A DNA stretch of 64,000 nt, taken from assembly GCF_000235605.1 (NCBI RefSeq), contig NC_016584.1:3826001-3890000 (forward strand). The letters run 5' to 3'. Made by a program: the position numbers and the translations under genes. Position 1 is the first letter of the stretch, and each line of letters begins with the position of its first letter. This document shows positions 20,360 to 28,695 of this stretch, in pieces. This stretch comes from Desulfosporosinus orientis DSM 765. Lineage in GTDB: Bacteria; Bacillota; Desulfitobacteriia; Desulfitobacteriales; Desulfitobacteriaceae. Below the pieces are notes generated by a model. It was not told where the DNA came from. It saw nothing but the letters and a program-made list of their open reading frames with translations, and did no database searches.

Positions 20360-21685
20360 TTACTCCTCCAGCAGCTCTTTAACCCTTTGCGGATTGCCGC
20401 CGGATTTTTCAATGATGCCACTTACTTTATCATAGCCTAAAGAGGGGGTATAAGCCGCTGCAAAAGCACAGGATAGTTCAAGGAGCTCTTTGCATCTCTC
20501 TGTATTGGGTTTGATCAGCTCTATACACTTTACACGAAACAGCTCTGCGGCATTGAGCAATAGCTCCAGGCTTTCCAGAAGAGAATCGGCAATCAGCGGC
20601 AAAAAAGCGTTAAGTTCAAATTCCCCATGAGCTGCAGCAGTTGAAATCGCCGCGTCGTTGGCCATAACCCTCATGGAAACCTGCATCACCATTTCAGGAA
20701 TAACGGGATTCACTTTGCCGGGCATGATGGTACTGCCCATTTGCAGGGGGGCCAGAGTTATTTCTGAGATTCCTCCCTTAGGTCCTGAATTCATAAGCCG
20801 CAAATCATTGGCAATCTTCATTAGATTCACGGCCAGGGCTTTTAGCAGCCCCGATACCTCAACGAAGACATCATTATTCTGGGTAATATCCATGGGATAC
20901 TCGGCCTGAGCTAAGCCAATTCCCGTTAATTCTCTCAGGACTTCAATAACTCCAAAACGATACTTTCTTTCCGCATTACTGCCGATACCAACCGCTGTGC
21001 CGCCGATGTTAACTTGCCGCAGCCTTTCTTCAACCTTATACAAGCGCCAGCGGTCCCTGGCCACTGCCTGAGCATAGGAACCGAATTCCTGTCCCAAGGT
21101 AATAGGAATGGCATCCATCAGTTCCGTCCGGCCCAGCTTTACAATGCTGTCGAATTCATTCTCCTTCACCTGAAGGGCCTGCTGCAGCCTGGCACAGGCT
21201 TCGCTGAGTTTTCTCAGCATCTGAATGGCCGCTATGCGCAGGGCTGTTGGGTAGACATCGTTAGTGGACTGCCCCCTGTTCACATCGTCCAAGGGATGCA
21301 CGATATCATAACGACCCCTCTCATGTCCCAGCTCCCGAAGGGTAAGATTGGCAATCACCTCATTAACATTCATATTCGTTGAGGTTCCGGCCCCGCCCTG
21401 GAGTGCTTCCGTTACAAAGGCATCATCCGCTTTCCCCAGCAATATCAAGTCGCAGACTTTCGCTACAGCCTCATAAACACCATCCTTGCCCAAGCCAATC
21501 TTCTGATAGGTCAGGGCAGCAGCTTTTTTGACGGTGACCAGGGCATATATCAGCTGCAAATTCGTTCTTTTGTGCTCCAGTTTAAAATTTGCCATGGCCC
21601 GGGCAGTATGGATACCGTACAACGTTTCGTCTTCCAGGAGAATTTCTCCCAGTTTGTCTTTTTCACTGCCCATAGTCATCATCAT
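20360..21685 (-). CDS. aspA: Aspartase/fumarase-superfamily lyase in the hydrogenase-maturation operon
   Basis: About 440 residues. The likely start is one of the ATG codons at 21685-21673 (MGSEKDKLGEIL), overlapping the end of hydF; the frame is open to 21721. The superfamily signature GSTIMPGKVNPVIPEM and the conserved GRTELMDAIPITLGQEF and NRGQSTNDVYPTALR blocks are all intact. Members convert aspartate to fumarate and ammonia. A lyase of this type is commonly placed with hydE, hydG and hydF in Clostridia. It could supply or remove a nitrogen metabolite for H-cluster assembly, but that role is inference. Last gene of the operon. Confidence 0.9.
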   Translation of the reverse strand: MMMTMGSEKDKLGEILLEDETLYGIHTARAMANFKLEHKRTNLQLIYALVTVKKAAALTYQKIGLGKDGVYEAVAKVCDLILLGKADDAFVTEALQGGAGTSTNMNVNEVIANLTLRELGHERGRYDIVHPLDDVNRGQSTNDVYPTALRIAAIQMLRKLSEACARLQQALQVKENEFDSIVKLGRTELMDAIPITLGQEFGSYAQAVARDRWRLYKVEERLRQVNIGGTAVGIGSNAERKYRFGVIEVLRELTGIGLAQAEYPMDITQNNDVFVEVSGLLKALAVNLMKIANDLRLMNSGPKGGISEITLAPLQMGSTIMPGKVNPVIPEMVMQVSMRVMANDAAISTAAAHGEFELNAFLPLIADSLLESLELLLNAAELFRVKCIELIKPNTERCKELLELSCAFAAAYTPSLGYDKVSGIIEKSGGNPQRVKELLEE

Positions 21686-22883
21686 CAATCTCTGCCAGAA
21701 TATTAGGGAACATGGCAACACTTCTCTTTAAGATCCCCTGCATATAAGCTATAAGAATCCCGTAATTGGTAAAGGGCACTCCCTGGTCTGCAGCACATTG
21801 CCCGCGGTATTTCATCTCCCGTTCGTTGAGCATACAGCCGCCGCAGTGCACGATCAGTTTATACGGGGAGAGATTGTCAGGAAATTCCCTCCCAGAGGTG
21901 AATTCGATGTTCATCTGCTTTTGGGTGTAGTTTTTTATCCAGCGGGGCAGCTTCACTGTGCCGATATCGTCGCACTGCCTGTGATGGGTGCATCCCTCGG
22001 AAATGAGAATCCTGTCCCCATCCTCCAGGGATTCCAGGGCTTTAGCCCCCTTAACAGCCGGTTCCAGGGTGCCCTTGTACCGGGCGAAAAGAATGGAAAA
22101 CGAGGTTAAGAAAATGTCAGGGGGTGTGTCTGCCGACACTTTGGCAAAGACCTGACTGTCAGTAATCACAAGTTTCGGCTTCTTGCCCAGGCTTTCCAGA
22201 GTTTCCCGCAGCTCAAACTCTTTAACCACAATAGCCGTGGCATCGGCTTCCAGAATATCTCGGATAGTCTGCTGCTGGGGCAGAATCAGCCTCCCCTTGG
22301 GAGCGGCCTTGTCAATGGGGGTTACCAGCACCACAAAATCCGAGGGATTAATCAGGTCTCCCACAATTTTCAGTTTGGATTCCTCAGTTACCGCCAATGC
22401 CGCTATTTGTTCCTTTAGTTTTTCAATATTGTACCCGGTTTTGGCACTGACCAATAGTTCATCCCCGGTTCTTGCCATTTCCTCTCCGGCCAGGTCTGCT
22501 TTATTGTAGGCAACAACATAATTGATCTTCTTCTCACGAAACAGAGCAATCAGTTCTTCGTCCTCCTGAGTTTTGCTGCCGGCTGCATCAATGACCAGTA
22601 CAGCAACATCCGTTTTGTTAAGAACCTGTCGGCTTTTTCGAACCCGCAGTTCGCCCAGGTCACCTTCATCATCAATACCCGGGGTGTCAATGATCATAAC
22701 AGGACCTAAGGGCAGGAGTTCCATGGCTTTATAGACAGGATCCGTCGTCGTACCCTTCACTTGGGAAACGACAGCCAGGTCCTGGCCTGTAACAACATTG
22801 ACTATACTGGATTTGCCGGCGTTTCTCCTGCCAAAAAATCCTATATGAACCCGGTTTGCCGACGGTGTTTCATTCATTCCCAT
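21663..22883 (-). CDS. hydF: [FeFe]-hydrogenase maturation GTPase HydF
   Basis: 406 residues, starting at ATG 22883 with AGGAGG 9 bases upstream. The N-terminal GTPase domain has GRRNAGKSS (G1), GTTTDP, IDTPG (G3) and YNKAD (G4). The C-terminal part carries the cluster ligands typical of HydF: CTHHRQC and HCGGC. HydF is the scaffold that receives the diiron subcluster precursor made with HydE and HydG and delivers it to the apo-hydrogenase. All key motifs are present. It lies 14 bases after hydG and overlaps the lyase. Confidence 0.97.
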   Translation of the reverse strand: MGMNETPSANRVHIGFFGRRNAGKSSIVNVVTGQDLAVVSQVKGTTTDPVYKAMELLPLGPVMIIDTPGIDDEGDLGELRVRKSRQVLNKTDVAVLVIDAAGSKTQEDEELIALFREKKINYVVAYNKADLAGEEMARTGDELLVSAKTGYNIEKLKEQIAALAVTEESKLKIVGDLINPSDFVVLVTPIDKAAPKGRLILPQQQTIRDILEADATAIVVKEFELRETLESLGKKPKLVITDSQVFAKVSADTPPDIFLTSFSILFARYKGTLEPAVKGAKALESLEDGDRILISEGCTHHRQCDDIGTVKLPRWIKNYTQKQMNIEFTSGREFPDNLSPYKLIVHCGGCMLNEREMKYRGQCAADQGVPFTNYGILIAYMQGILKRSVAMFPNILAEIDDDDYGQ

Positions 22884-22896
22884 GTTGATCAGCCTC

Positions 22897-24315
22897 CTAA
22901 AACCGGAAATCCCGGCTGCCCTTTTCTATTTTCAGTAAGTTCTCCCTGGCAATCTCCCGAACCTTTTCCTTGGGAATATTTCCGATTTCCTTTTGGATAA
23001 GTGCTTCACCGGTAGTTTTTGTTGCCTCTGAAGCGTAATCCTCCAGATATTCCTTGAGAGTCATCAGGGCATTAGGATGGCAGCAGTTCTGAATCTGCCC
23101 GCTCTTCAAGAGACTCATAAACCGGTCGCCGGTTCTGCCTTCCCTATAGCAGGCGGTGCAAAAGCTGGGAATAAAGTCTAGGTCCATGAGCCACTTCACC
23201 ACTTCATCCAAGGTTCTGGTGTCGCTGACCTCAAATTGCTGGGAATTGTCATCCTCCTCTTCAGGCTGGGCATAGCCGCCCACACTTGTTTTCGAACCTC
23301 CGCTGATTTGGGAAACGCCTAATTTAAGGACCCGTTCCCGGCATTCCTTGCTTTCTCTCGTTGAGACGATCATACCTGTGTAGGGCACCGCGACACGAAT
23401 ACAAGCCACAATTTTCGCAAAGATATCATCATTAATTCCGTTAGCAAAAGACGATGGGTCAATATCGTCAGCCTGACGAATTCTAGGAACGCTTATGGTA
23501 TGGGGACCTACGCCAAACACCTCCTCCAGGTGCTCGGCATGCATAAGCAAGGCGGCAAATTCATAGCGGTACAATTCAAGTCCGAACAAGACCCCCAGGC
23601 CCACATCATCGATTCCCCCCTGCATAGCTCTGTCCATGGCTTCTGTATGATAAGCATAATTGTGCTTGGGACCAGTGGGGTGCAATTTTTCATAGCTCTC
23701 CTTATGGTAGGTTTCCTGAAATAAAATATAAGTTCCTATACCGGCATCCCTGAGTTTTTGATAATTTTCCACCGTGGTTGCCGCGATGTTAACGTTAACC
23801 CGGCGAATAGCTCCATTTTTATGCTTGATGCTGTAAATGGTATCAATGCATTCCAATATGTAGTCAATGGGATTGTTGACCGGGTCTTCCCCTGCTTCCA
23901 GGGCCAGGCGTTTATGCCCCATATCCTGCAGGGCTATCACTTCCTTGCGGATTTCCTCCTGAGTCATTTTCTTCCTGGCGATATGTTTATTTTTCAAATG
24001 ATAGGGACAGTAGAGACAGCCATTGATACAGTAATTGGATAGGTAAAGGGGGGCAAACATAACGATACGGTTCCCGTAAAAATCCTTTTTGATTTGCTCT
24101 GCCAAGGCATAAATTTCCTGGTTTTTTTCTTCGATCTCACAGTCCAGCAAAACGGCGGCCTCCCGGTGAGAAAGCCCTTGGCGCAATTTGGCTTTGGCGA
24201 TAATCCTGTCGATGAGTTCAAGATTGTTTTTGTTCTTTTCGGCGTACTCCAGGGTACTCAAAACTTCTTCATGGGATATAAATTCCTCGGCATTTGTTGA
24301 TTTTGCGTCGTACAT
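22897..24315 (-). CDS. hydG: [FeFe]-hydrogenase maturation radical SAM tyrosine lyase HydG
   Basis: About 472 residues. ATG 24315 with AAGGAA 8 bases upstream is preferred over TTG 24321. The radical SAM motif CINGCLYC (C-x3-C-x2-C) binds the 4Fe-4S cluster with SAM. Near the C-terminus CTACYREGRTGDRF and a downstream CCHPNA supply the C-x2-C...C set of the auxiliary cluster found in HydG. The enzyme cleaves tyrosine to give CO and cyanide ligands for the H-cluster. The length is normal. It lies between hydE and hydF with short gaps. Confidence 0.97.
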   Translation of the reverse strand: MYDAKSTNAEEFISHEEVLSTLEYAEKNKNNLELIDRIIAKAKLRQGLSHREAAVLLDCEIEEKNQEIYALAEQIKKDFYGNRIVMFAPLYLSNYCINGCLYCPYHLKNKHIARKKMTQEEIRKEVIALQDMGHKRLALEAGEDPVNNPIDYILECIDTIYSIKHKNGAIRRVNVNIAATTVENYQKLRDAGIGTYILFQETYHKESYEKLHPTGPKHNYAYHTEAMDRAMQGGIDDVGLGVLFGLELYRYEFAALLMHAEHLEEVFGVGPHTISVPRIRQADDIDPSSFANGINDDIFAKIVACIRVAVPYTGMIVSTRESKECRERVLKLGVSQISGGSKTSVGGYAQPEEEDDNSQQFEVSDTRTLDEVVKWLMDLDFIPSFCTACYREGRTGDRFMSLLKSGQIQNCCHPNALMTLKEYLEDYASEATKTTGEALIQKEIGNIPKEKVREIARENLLKIEKGSRDFRF

Positions 24316-24331
24316 ACTCAAAATTCCTTTC

Positions 24332-25396
24332 TTAGCGGGTCAGACAGGTCTTTCCCTTCAGTAGAATATGGTCTCCACGGGTGACGGCTATTTTATAACC
24401 GATCTTTTCGATTCGGCCTTGCAGGCAATGCCTGCATTCAGCCGCTTCGTCTCCGGTGCAGATTTTATTGTCATAGAGCAGATATTTTTTCCTGACATCT
24501 TTAGGTGAGAGATTGGGCATCACTACATTTCCCCCTGCCAGGATCCCCAGTTCCCGCCCTTCAGGATAGATTGTACCCAGGGCGGTAGTCGCCGGCAGCA
24601 GTACCGTTGGCAGAAGCAAGCGGATAATGCCTATTAAAAATAGTACCAGCTCCAAGTCCCCCGCTTTTTCCCCGGCAAAGGGCGTGTCATGGTGAGGGAT
24701 AAAAGGCCCGATACCTACCATGTGGGGATTAAGTTCTTTGAGAAACATCAGGTCCTCAACAAGACAATCCGTGTTCTGGAAAGGGGACCCTACCATAAAA
24801 CCGCATCCCACCTGATAGCCAATTTTTTTCAAATCATATAAACACTGTTTTCTGTTTTTGAGGAGCATTTGCTGGGGGTGAAGCCGGCCATAATGTTCCT
24901 CATTGGCTGTTTCATGCCGGAGCAGGTAGCGGTCAGCTCCGGCCTCAAAAAATGCTTTGTAGGTATCATAGCTTTTTTCGCCAATGGAAATTGTAAGAGC
25001 ACAGTCGGGATGATTCTTTTTAATGGCCCGGATGATGTCCGTCATTCGTTCATCCGTGTAGTGCCCGTCTTCCCCGCCCTGGAGCACAAAGGTACGAAAA
25101 CCCAGTTCATATCCCATAGCACAGCACTGGAGGATTTGCTCCTTAGTTAAACGGTAGCGCTCCGCTTTAACGTTGCTTTTCCTGATACCGCAATAGTAAC
25201 AGTCATTTTTGCAATAATTGGTAAATTCAATAAGACCCCTGATATAGACATCCTGCCCATAGTTTTCAGTTTGTACTGCTCTCGCTTTGGCAAAGAGATA
25301 CTCTGACAGCTCAGGGCAGCGGTTATTGATGAGTTCTTTAAATTCCGCAGGTTCCAACCCCCTGGTCTTATGCAGCTTATCGATCAGTTTTTTCAT
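24332..25396 (-). CDS. hydE: [FeFe]-hydrogenase maturation radical SAM protein HydE
   Basis: About 354 residues from ATG 25396 (MKKLIDKLHKTRGL), preceded by GGGGGA. The frame is open to 25603, but that part is an overlap with the regulator gene. The cluster motif CKNDCYYC and the biotin-synthase-like core (VLQGGEDGHYTD, GFMVGSPFQNTD, GPFIPHHDTPF) are clear. HydE acts in building the dithiomethylamine bridge of the diiron subcluster. It overlaps the TM1266-like gene by 20 bases, which indicates tight coupling. Confidence 0.96.
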   Translation of the reverse strand: MKKLIDKLHKTRGLEPAEFKELINNRCPELSEYLFAKARAVQTENYGQDVYIRGLIEFTNYCKNDCYYCGIRKSNVKAERYRLTKEQILQCCAMGYELGFRTFVLQGGEDGHYTDERMTDIIRAIKKNHPDCALTISIGEKSYDTYKAFFEAGADRYLLRHETANEEHYGRLHPQQMLLKNRKQCLYDLKKIGYQVGCGFMVGSPFQNTDCLVEDLMFLKELNPHMVGIGPFIPHHDTPFAGEKAGDLELVLFLIGIIRLLLPTVLLPATTALGTIYPEGRELGILAGGNVVMPNLSPKDVRKKYLLYDNKICTGDEAAECRHCLQGRIEKIGYKIAVTRGDHILLKGKTCLTR

Positions 25397-25667
25397 CAGA
25401 TCCCCCATTTTCCGCCTTATCTTTGGACTTGGAATAGACCGCCTTTGTGCTGACTCCGGGCAATCTGCCCAGCTTTCCTGAAAGTGCACTGATAATATCC
25501 TGGGGTGCATCAACGGCCAGGCTGATGATATTAATTCCTTTTTCACGATAGGGAATACCCATTCTGCCAATGATATACCGTCCATAGTTATGTAAAATAC
25601 CATTTAATTTTTCCACAGAGTCAACGTCCTCAACAATGATTCCAATGATAGCAACTCTTGTCTCCAT
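25377..25667 (-). CDS. TM1266-like iron-only hydrogenase system regulator
   Basis: 96 residues from ATG 25667 (METRVAIIGIIVED) behind a long G run. The frame continues to 25721 through the leader terminator, so that start is rejected. Its ferredoxin-like fold pattern (VAIIGIIVEDV, INIISLAVDAP, GRLPGVSTKAVYS) matches the small ACT-like family usually encoded with hydEFG and annotated as iron-only hydrogenase system regulator. Its biochemical role is not established. It is the first gene of the operon. Confidence 0.85.
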   Translation of the reverse strand: METRVAIIGIIVEDVDSVEKLNGILHNYGRYIIGRMGIPYREKGINIISLAVDAPQDIISALSGKLGRLPGVSTKAVYSKSKDKAENGGSDEKTDR

Positions 25668-25824
25668 AAAACCCCCCCCCAAAAATAAAAATGCGCCGGA
25701 AAGGCGCAAAAATCCCATCATTGATTATGAAGCTTGCTCTCCGCCTTTCGCCTTATAACTTGTATTTGGCGTCAGTCACATTATTGATTTCACTTTGTCC
25801 TAGGAACAATTCCTTAGACTCAGT
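25668..25824 (-). promoter_or_regulatory. 5' leader of the hyd operon, candidate attenuator
   Basis: The leader predicted from the promoter at 25831 is about 157 nt and contains an intrinsic terminator (25681-25708) just before the regulator start. An upstream leader segment, GAAAGGCG on the minus strand (25742-25749), is exactly complementary to CGCCTTTC in the terminator's first arm and loop (25699-25706). Pairing them would break the terminator. The same segment can instead pair with a CGCC further upstream (near 25769-25772). These alternatives look like a switch. I recognise no known riboswitch class here. Confidence 0.55.
25681..25708 (-). terminator. Intrinsic terminator inside the hyd leader
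   Basis: On the minus strand TGCGCC-TTTCC-GGCGCA is followed by TTTTTATTTTT, a canonical short terminator. It lies before, not after, the coding region it precedes, so it would act as an attenuator. No complete gene lies between the promoter and this terminator. Confidence 0.85.
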
Positions 25825-25830
25825 TAATCT

Positions 25831-25859
25831 ATTATAATATGTTTTTGTCTATTCTTCAA
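25831..25859 (-). promoter_or_regulatory. Sigma-A-type promoter of the hyd operon
   Basis: Minus-strand TTGAAG (25854-25859) and TATAAT (25831-25836) are separated by exactly 17 bases. The -10 is a perfect consensus. It points towards the TM1266-like gene and hydE. Confidence 0.8.
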
Positions 25860-25935
25860 TATCTATTAATATCACTGAATGAGAATGGCATCTGCTGCTT
25901 GATGTTTGAATGAATGTAATAGGATGGGGAATCAT

Positions 25936-26137
25936 TTAGTCTTCATGATAAAGCGCATTGGCGGGCTGCTCAATTACCTTGACCTCAAGGGATGCTGGCA
26001 ACTTGGAGCCTTCTTTCAGTTTGCCTATTTCTTTTTCCACCACGCCTTTTGGATCGGCGAGCAGCTCTTTAAGAAAGTTCTCGTCCTTCAGGGCCCTGAC
26101 AACCAGTTTATTCGTGGCAGAATCATCTTGTAAAAAT
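25936..26137 (-). pseudogene. Truncated NHLP leader-peptide fragment
   Basis: Minus-strand reading gives NKLVVRALKDENFLKELL, then VVEKEIGKLKEGSKLP and KVIEQPANALYHED followed by a stop. This is the middle of the nitrile-hydratase-type leader found intact at 44878, 49367 and 49839. The N-terminal start region and the C-terminal part with the double glycine and core are both missing, and no start codon lies in frame. It sits at the downstream end of the radical SAM/YcaO cluster, about 20 kb from the other leaders. Confidence 0.85.
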
Positions 26138-26188
26138 AGACAATCTTATATGAATTAGACTTTCTTTGTGATTTCCTTCCAATAAAAT

Positions 26189-26782
26189 CTAACTATCTGC
26201 CTTGCCGTATGGCTGCCTCCCCATACTTGGCGTTTCTTTAATTGCTTCAATGGCAGTAAATCTGGTTATGCCGTGAGCTTGGAACTTAAGACCGCAGTTG
26301 GATTCTCTGGCCATGGGCGGCAGTTCGTGATAACCGATCTCCTTGGCACTGAAGGAGAAATTTTCGTTCTGTAACGTCTGCAGGAAACACGCCAGCCTTG
26401 CCCTATCTTCCAGATCAGGCCACTCGGATAAGGTAACTTCCGTGTAAATCCGAAACATGCCCGTCTCTTCAGCCAATAGCGAATAAACTCGGTCCGCGAT
26501 CACCCGGGCCTCACGGCGCAAAACCTCGGGCGTGGGAAAGATAAAATAGATTTGGTCCATTTTTCCGGCATACTCTGCCGCTTGAAAATCCTGAATCCGG
26601 CAATGATGGAGTTGTATATGGGGAAAATCCCCGGTGTTTTTACCTATTATTCTTGCCTTGGCCAGGGCATAGAGTTGATCGATGGGTTCCAGCCCGATCA
26701 ACAGGTGATCCTGGTCATTGGCGAATGAGAGCAGCTCCCGGCCGTCCCCACAGCCGACAAAAAGTGTTTTTGTTTTATACAT
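26189..26782 (-). CDS. Class I SAM-dependent methyltransferase-like protein of the RiPP cluster
   Basis: 197 residues. It has a glycine-rich SAM loop FVGCGDGRELL near 9-19, an acidic residue after strand 2 (LIGLEPIDQL) and a downstream DQIYFIFPTPE block. The fold resembles TrmB-type methyltransferases, but it lacks that family's usual signature, so a different substrate is likely. The start follows the YcaO stop by 2 bases and is probably translationally coupled. The neighbours suggest N- or O-methylation of the modified peptide, which is inference. It could also be a tRNA-type enzyme that drifted here. Confidence 0.7.
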   Translation of the reverse strand: MYKTKTLFVGCGDGRELLSFANDQDHLLIGLEPIDQLYALAKARIIGKNTGDFPHIQLHHCRIQDFQAAEYAGKMDQIYFIFPTPEVLRREARVIADRVYSLLAEETGMFRIYTEVTLSEWPDLEDRARLACFLQTLQNENFSFSAKEIGYHELPPMARESNCGLKFQAHGITRFTAIEAIKETPSMGRQPYGKADS

Positions 26783-26784
26783 TG

Positions 26785-28695
26785 CTAAACCTGTCCTGTC
26801 CGGTTTCCGAAGACTTTGGCCAGTTCCGCCTGCCGGGGCAGATTGCTTTGCTGCATCCGCTGCAGGGTTTTCACCCGACGCAGCAAGGCCAAATAACGAC
26901 AGGAGCCCTCAATCTTACAATTGTTGCAGTCAAAACAGGACGGCAGGACGGTTTGCGCCAAAACCAGCTCCGGAACAGCAAAATTTTCCGCAACCTTTGC
27001 GGCCATAACTTCACCGTAACGCTCCGTTAACATTTCTTTGATCCAGTCATCCGGGAGACCGTCTCTTTTAGCCTCCAAATAGCTGCGCACTGTCCGGTAG
27101 TAAAGTATAGGGCCGGAACAGGCCGCCTCTGATTTTAGAAATGCCCCCATGCTTGCCGCCGCTGCAGAATAATCGGCCAGCCGGCTGTATAGCAAGGTAA
27201 GTAGATAGTCTTTGGACAGCTTCCTTAGCTCCGGATGGATGTTGCTCAAAAACCACCGCCCAGGCTCAAAAGCTACCGGCAGAACCAGTCCGTCCGTGCA
27301 GGAAATTGCTTCAGCCAAGCGGGCAATGCGTTCCGGCCCGGCTTGTTCTAGGTTAAGCAGGGTAGAATGGTTTCTGACAATCGCCATCCAGTTGGGGAAA
27401 TCCGTATCATCAAAGAGAAAATCCGTCTCGCTCATTCCCGGAATGAAAATTTGATAGGATGGGAAGCCCAGGAAAGAAACATCGCGGATAAAGAGGTTGC
27501 GTCCCAAGTCTTGGACTTTTGCGAGCAAATAGGCCAGATCAGCACTGTCGCTTTCTGAAATGGGATGAGAAAAGCCGTTGAAAGCATAAGAAGGTTTATC
27601 AGCGAAAAGGCTGTTCGGCCACTGGCCCAGTCCGCCGGAAGTTGTATCATAATAAGCCGCCTGCCAGCTTAAATTCGATGTTGTACCTTCCGGGTAAGAA
27701 TGAAAGCGGGCTTCTATATCCTGCGGGTTCCCCTGGTAAATTTCCGTCAGACATCTTTCCAGGGCCGTGATGGGACAGGGGTCAGCACCAACATGGAAAG
27801 TATATTTGTTGCTTTCCTCACTGATTAACAATAAACCGATGACCGGCAAGCCCATTCCGAGGGAACAGTCCTTAATGACGGCGGTGATTCCCGCCTCCTC
27901 TAAGCGCTGAATATGATCAAATATCTGAGCGTTTTGAAAATTAGCTGCAGGAACGGTCGGCGGGGTAATATTCTGCTGATAGATGGAACGGATCACATAG
28001 CGTTCCATCACCTCGGAAATTCCCTGGATGAGCGCCTCTTCCGTTGTATTGCCAGCACACATGCCGTTGGTGCCGCACATATTCCAAATCAGCTTAATGG
28101 GTAAATAGCGGACCTGGTTTTGTACGGCAGAATAATACGGCAAACAGCCGACGGACTCCTCCCCAAAGGCCATTTGCAAGTAATCCTTTTGCCTGTCCGG
28201 ATCAGCAATCCCCAGCAGGGCGGCCAATACATCGGAACAATCCTCCACCAGAGATCCGGTGTCGAGATAAACCTCATCCGGCCCATAATGAAAATCCAGA
28301 ACCAGGTCTTCTTTCTCCAGCCGCTCCCGCAGCCCCTCCGCAGCAGGCATTGCGGCCAAATATTTCCGGGTCGCGAATTTTAACTGCCGCAGCGGAAAGA
28401 GGATATTATTCTGGAGTCTTTCCATAAGTTCCCCGTAAGCACTGGCCAGGGCATAGCGGGCGGTCAGGCCCTTGCCGTTGGAACCTATCCCCAGGTCTGC
28501 CACGTCACTATCGCCGAGTAAGACCCGGCAGCAATGAACACCCGGCACGGGATAAGTGCGGTGAAACTCAATGGTAAACAAATCGCAGGCCACCAGAAGC
28601 GTACGGATATGGTTGATGGTCGTTAACGGATCTTGGGCCTTATACGCCTTGCGGCGTTCGGCCTTGCATTGTATTTTCGTTTCTATTTGCTGCAT
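26785..28695 (-). CDS. YcaO-domain protein with C-terminal cysteine cluster
   Basis: 636 residues from ATG 28695; the frame is open to 28890, but that is the overlap with the radical SAM gene. The YcaO ATP-site blocks are present: SAYGELMER near 86 and AGNTTEEALIQGISEVMER near 214-232. YcaO enzymes activate peptide backbone amides with ATP to make azolines, thioamides or amidines. There is no fused ThiF-like partner or RRE, and the C-terminus lacks the PxPxP-type tail of azoline formers. A CFDCNNCKIEGSC motif near 587-599 could instead bind a metal or Fe-S cluster. It overlaps the third SPASM enzyme by 13 bases. A thioamide or other non-azoline role is a guess. Confidence 0.9.
   Translation of the reverse strand: MQQIETKIQCKAERRKAYKAQDPLTTINHIRTLLVACDLFTIEFHRTYPVPGVHCCRVLLGDSDVADLGIGSNGKGLTARYALASAYGELMERLQNNILFPLRQLKFATRKYLAAMPAAEGLRERLEKEDLVLDFHYGPDEVYLDTGSLVEDCSDVLAALLGIADPDRQKDYLQMAFGEESVGCLPYYSAVQNQVRYLPIKLIWNMCGTNGMCAGNTTEEALIQGISEVMERYVIRSIYQQNITPPTVPAANFQNAQIFDHIQRLEEAGITAVIKDCSLGMGLPVIGLLLISEESNKYTFHVGADPCPITALERCLTEIYQGNPQDIEARFHSYPEGTTSNLSWQAAYYDTTSGGLGQWPNSLFADKPSYAFNGFSHPISESDSADLAYLLAKVQDLGRNLFIRDVSFLGFPSYQIFIPGMSETDFLFDDTDFPNWMAIVRNHSTLLNLEQAGPERIARLAEAISCTDGLVLPVAFEPGRWFLSNIHPELRKLSKDYLLTLLYSRLADYSAAAASMGAFLKSEAACSGPILYYRTVRSYLEAKRDGLPDDWIKEMLTERYGEVMAAKVAENFAVPELVLAQTVLPSCFDCNNCKIEGSCRYLALLRRVKTLQRMQQSNLPRQAELAKVFGNRTGQV

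Noticed and set aside
25397..25603. Extended HydE N-terminus
   Set aside because: This region overlaps the TM1266-like gene; HydE proteins are about 350 residues, which fits ATG 25396.
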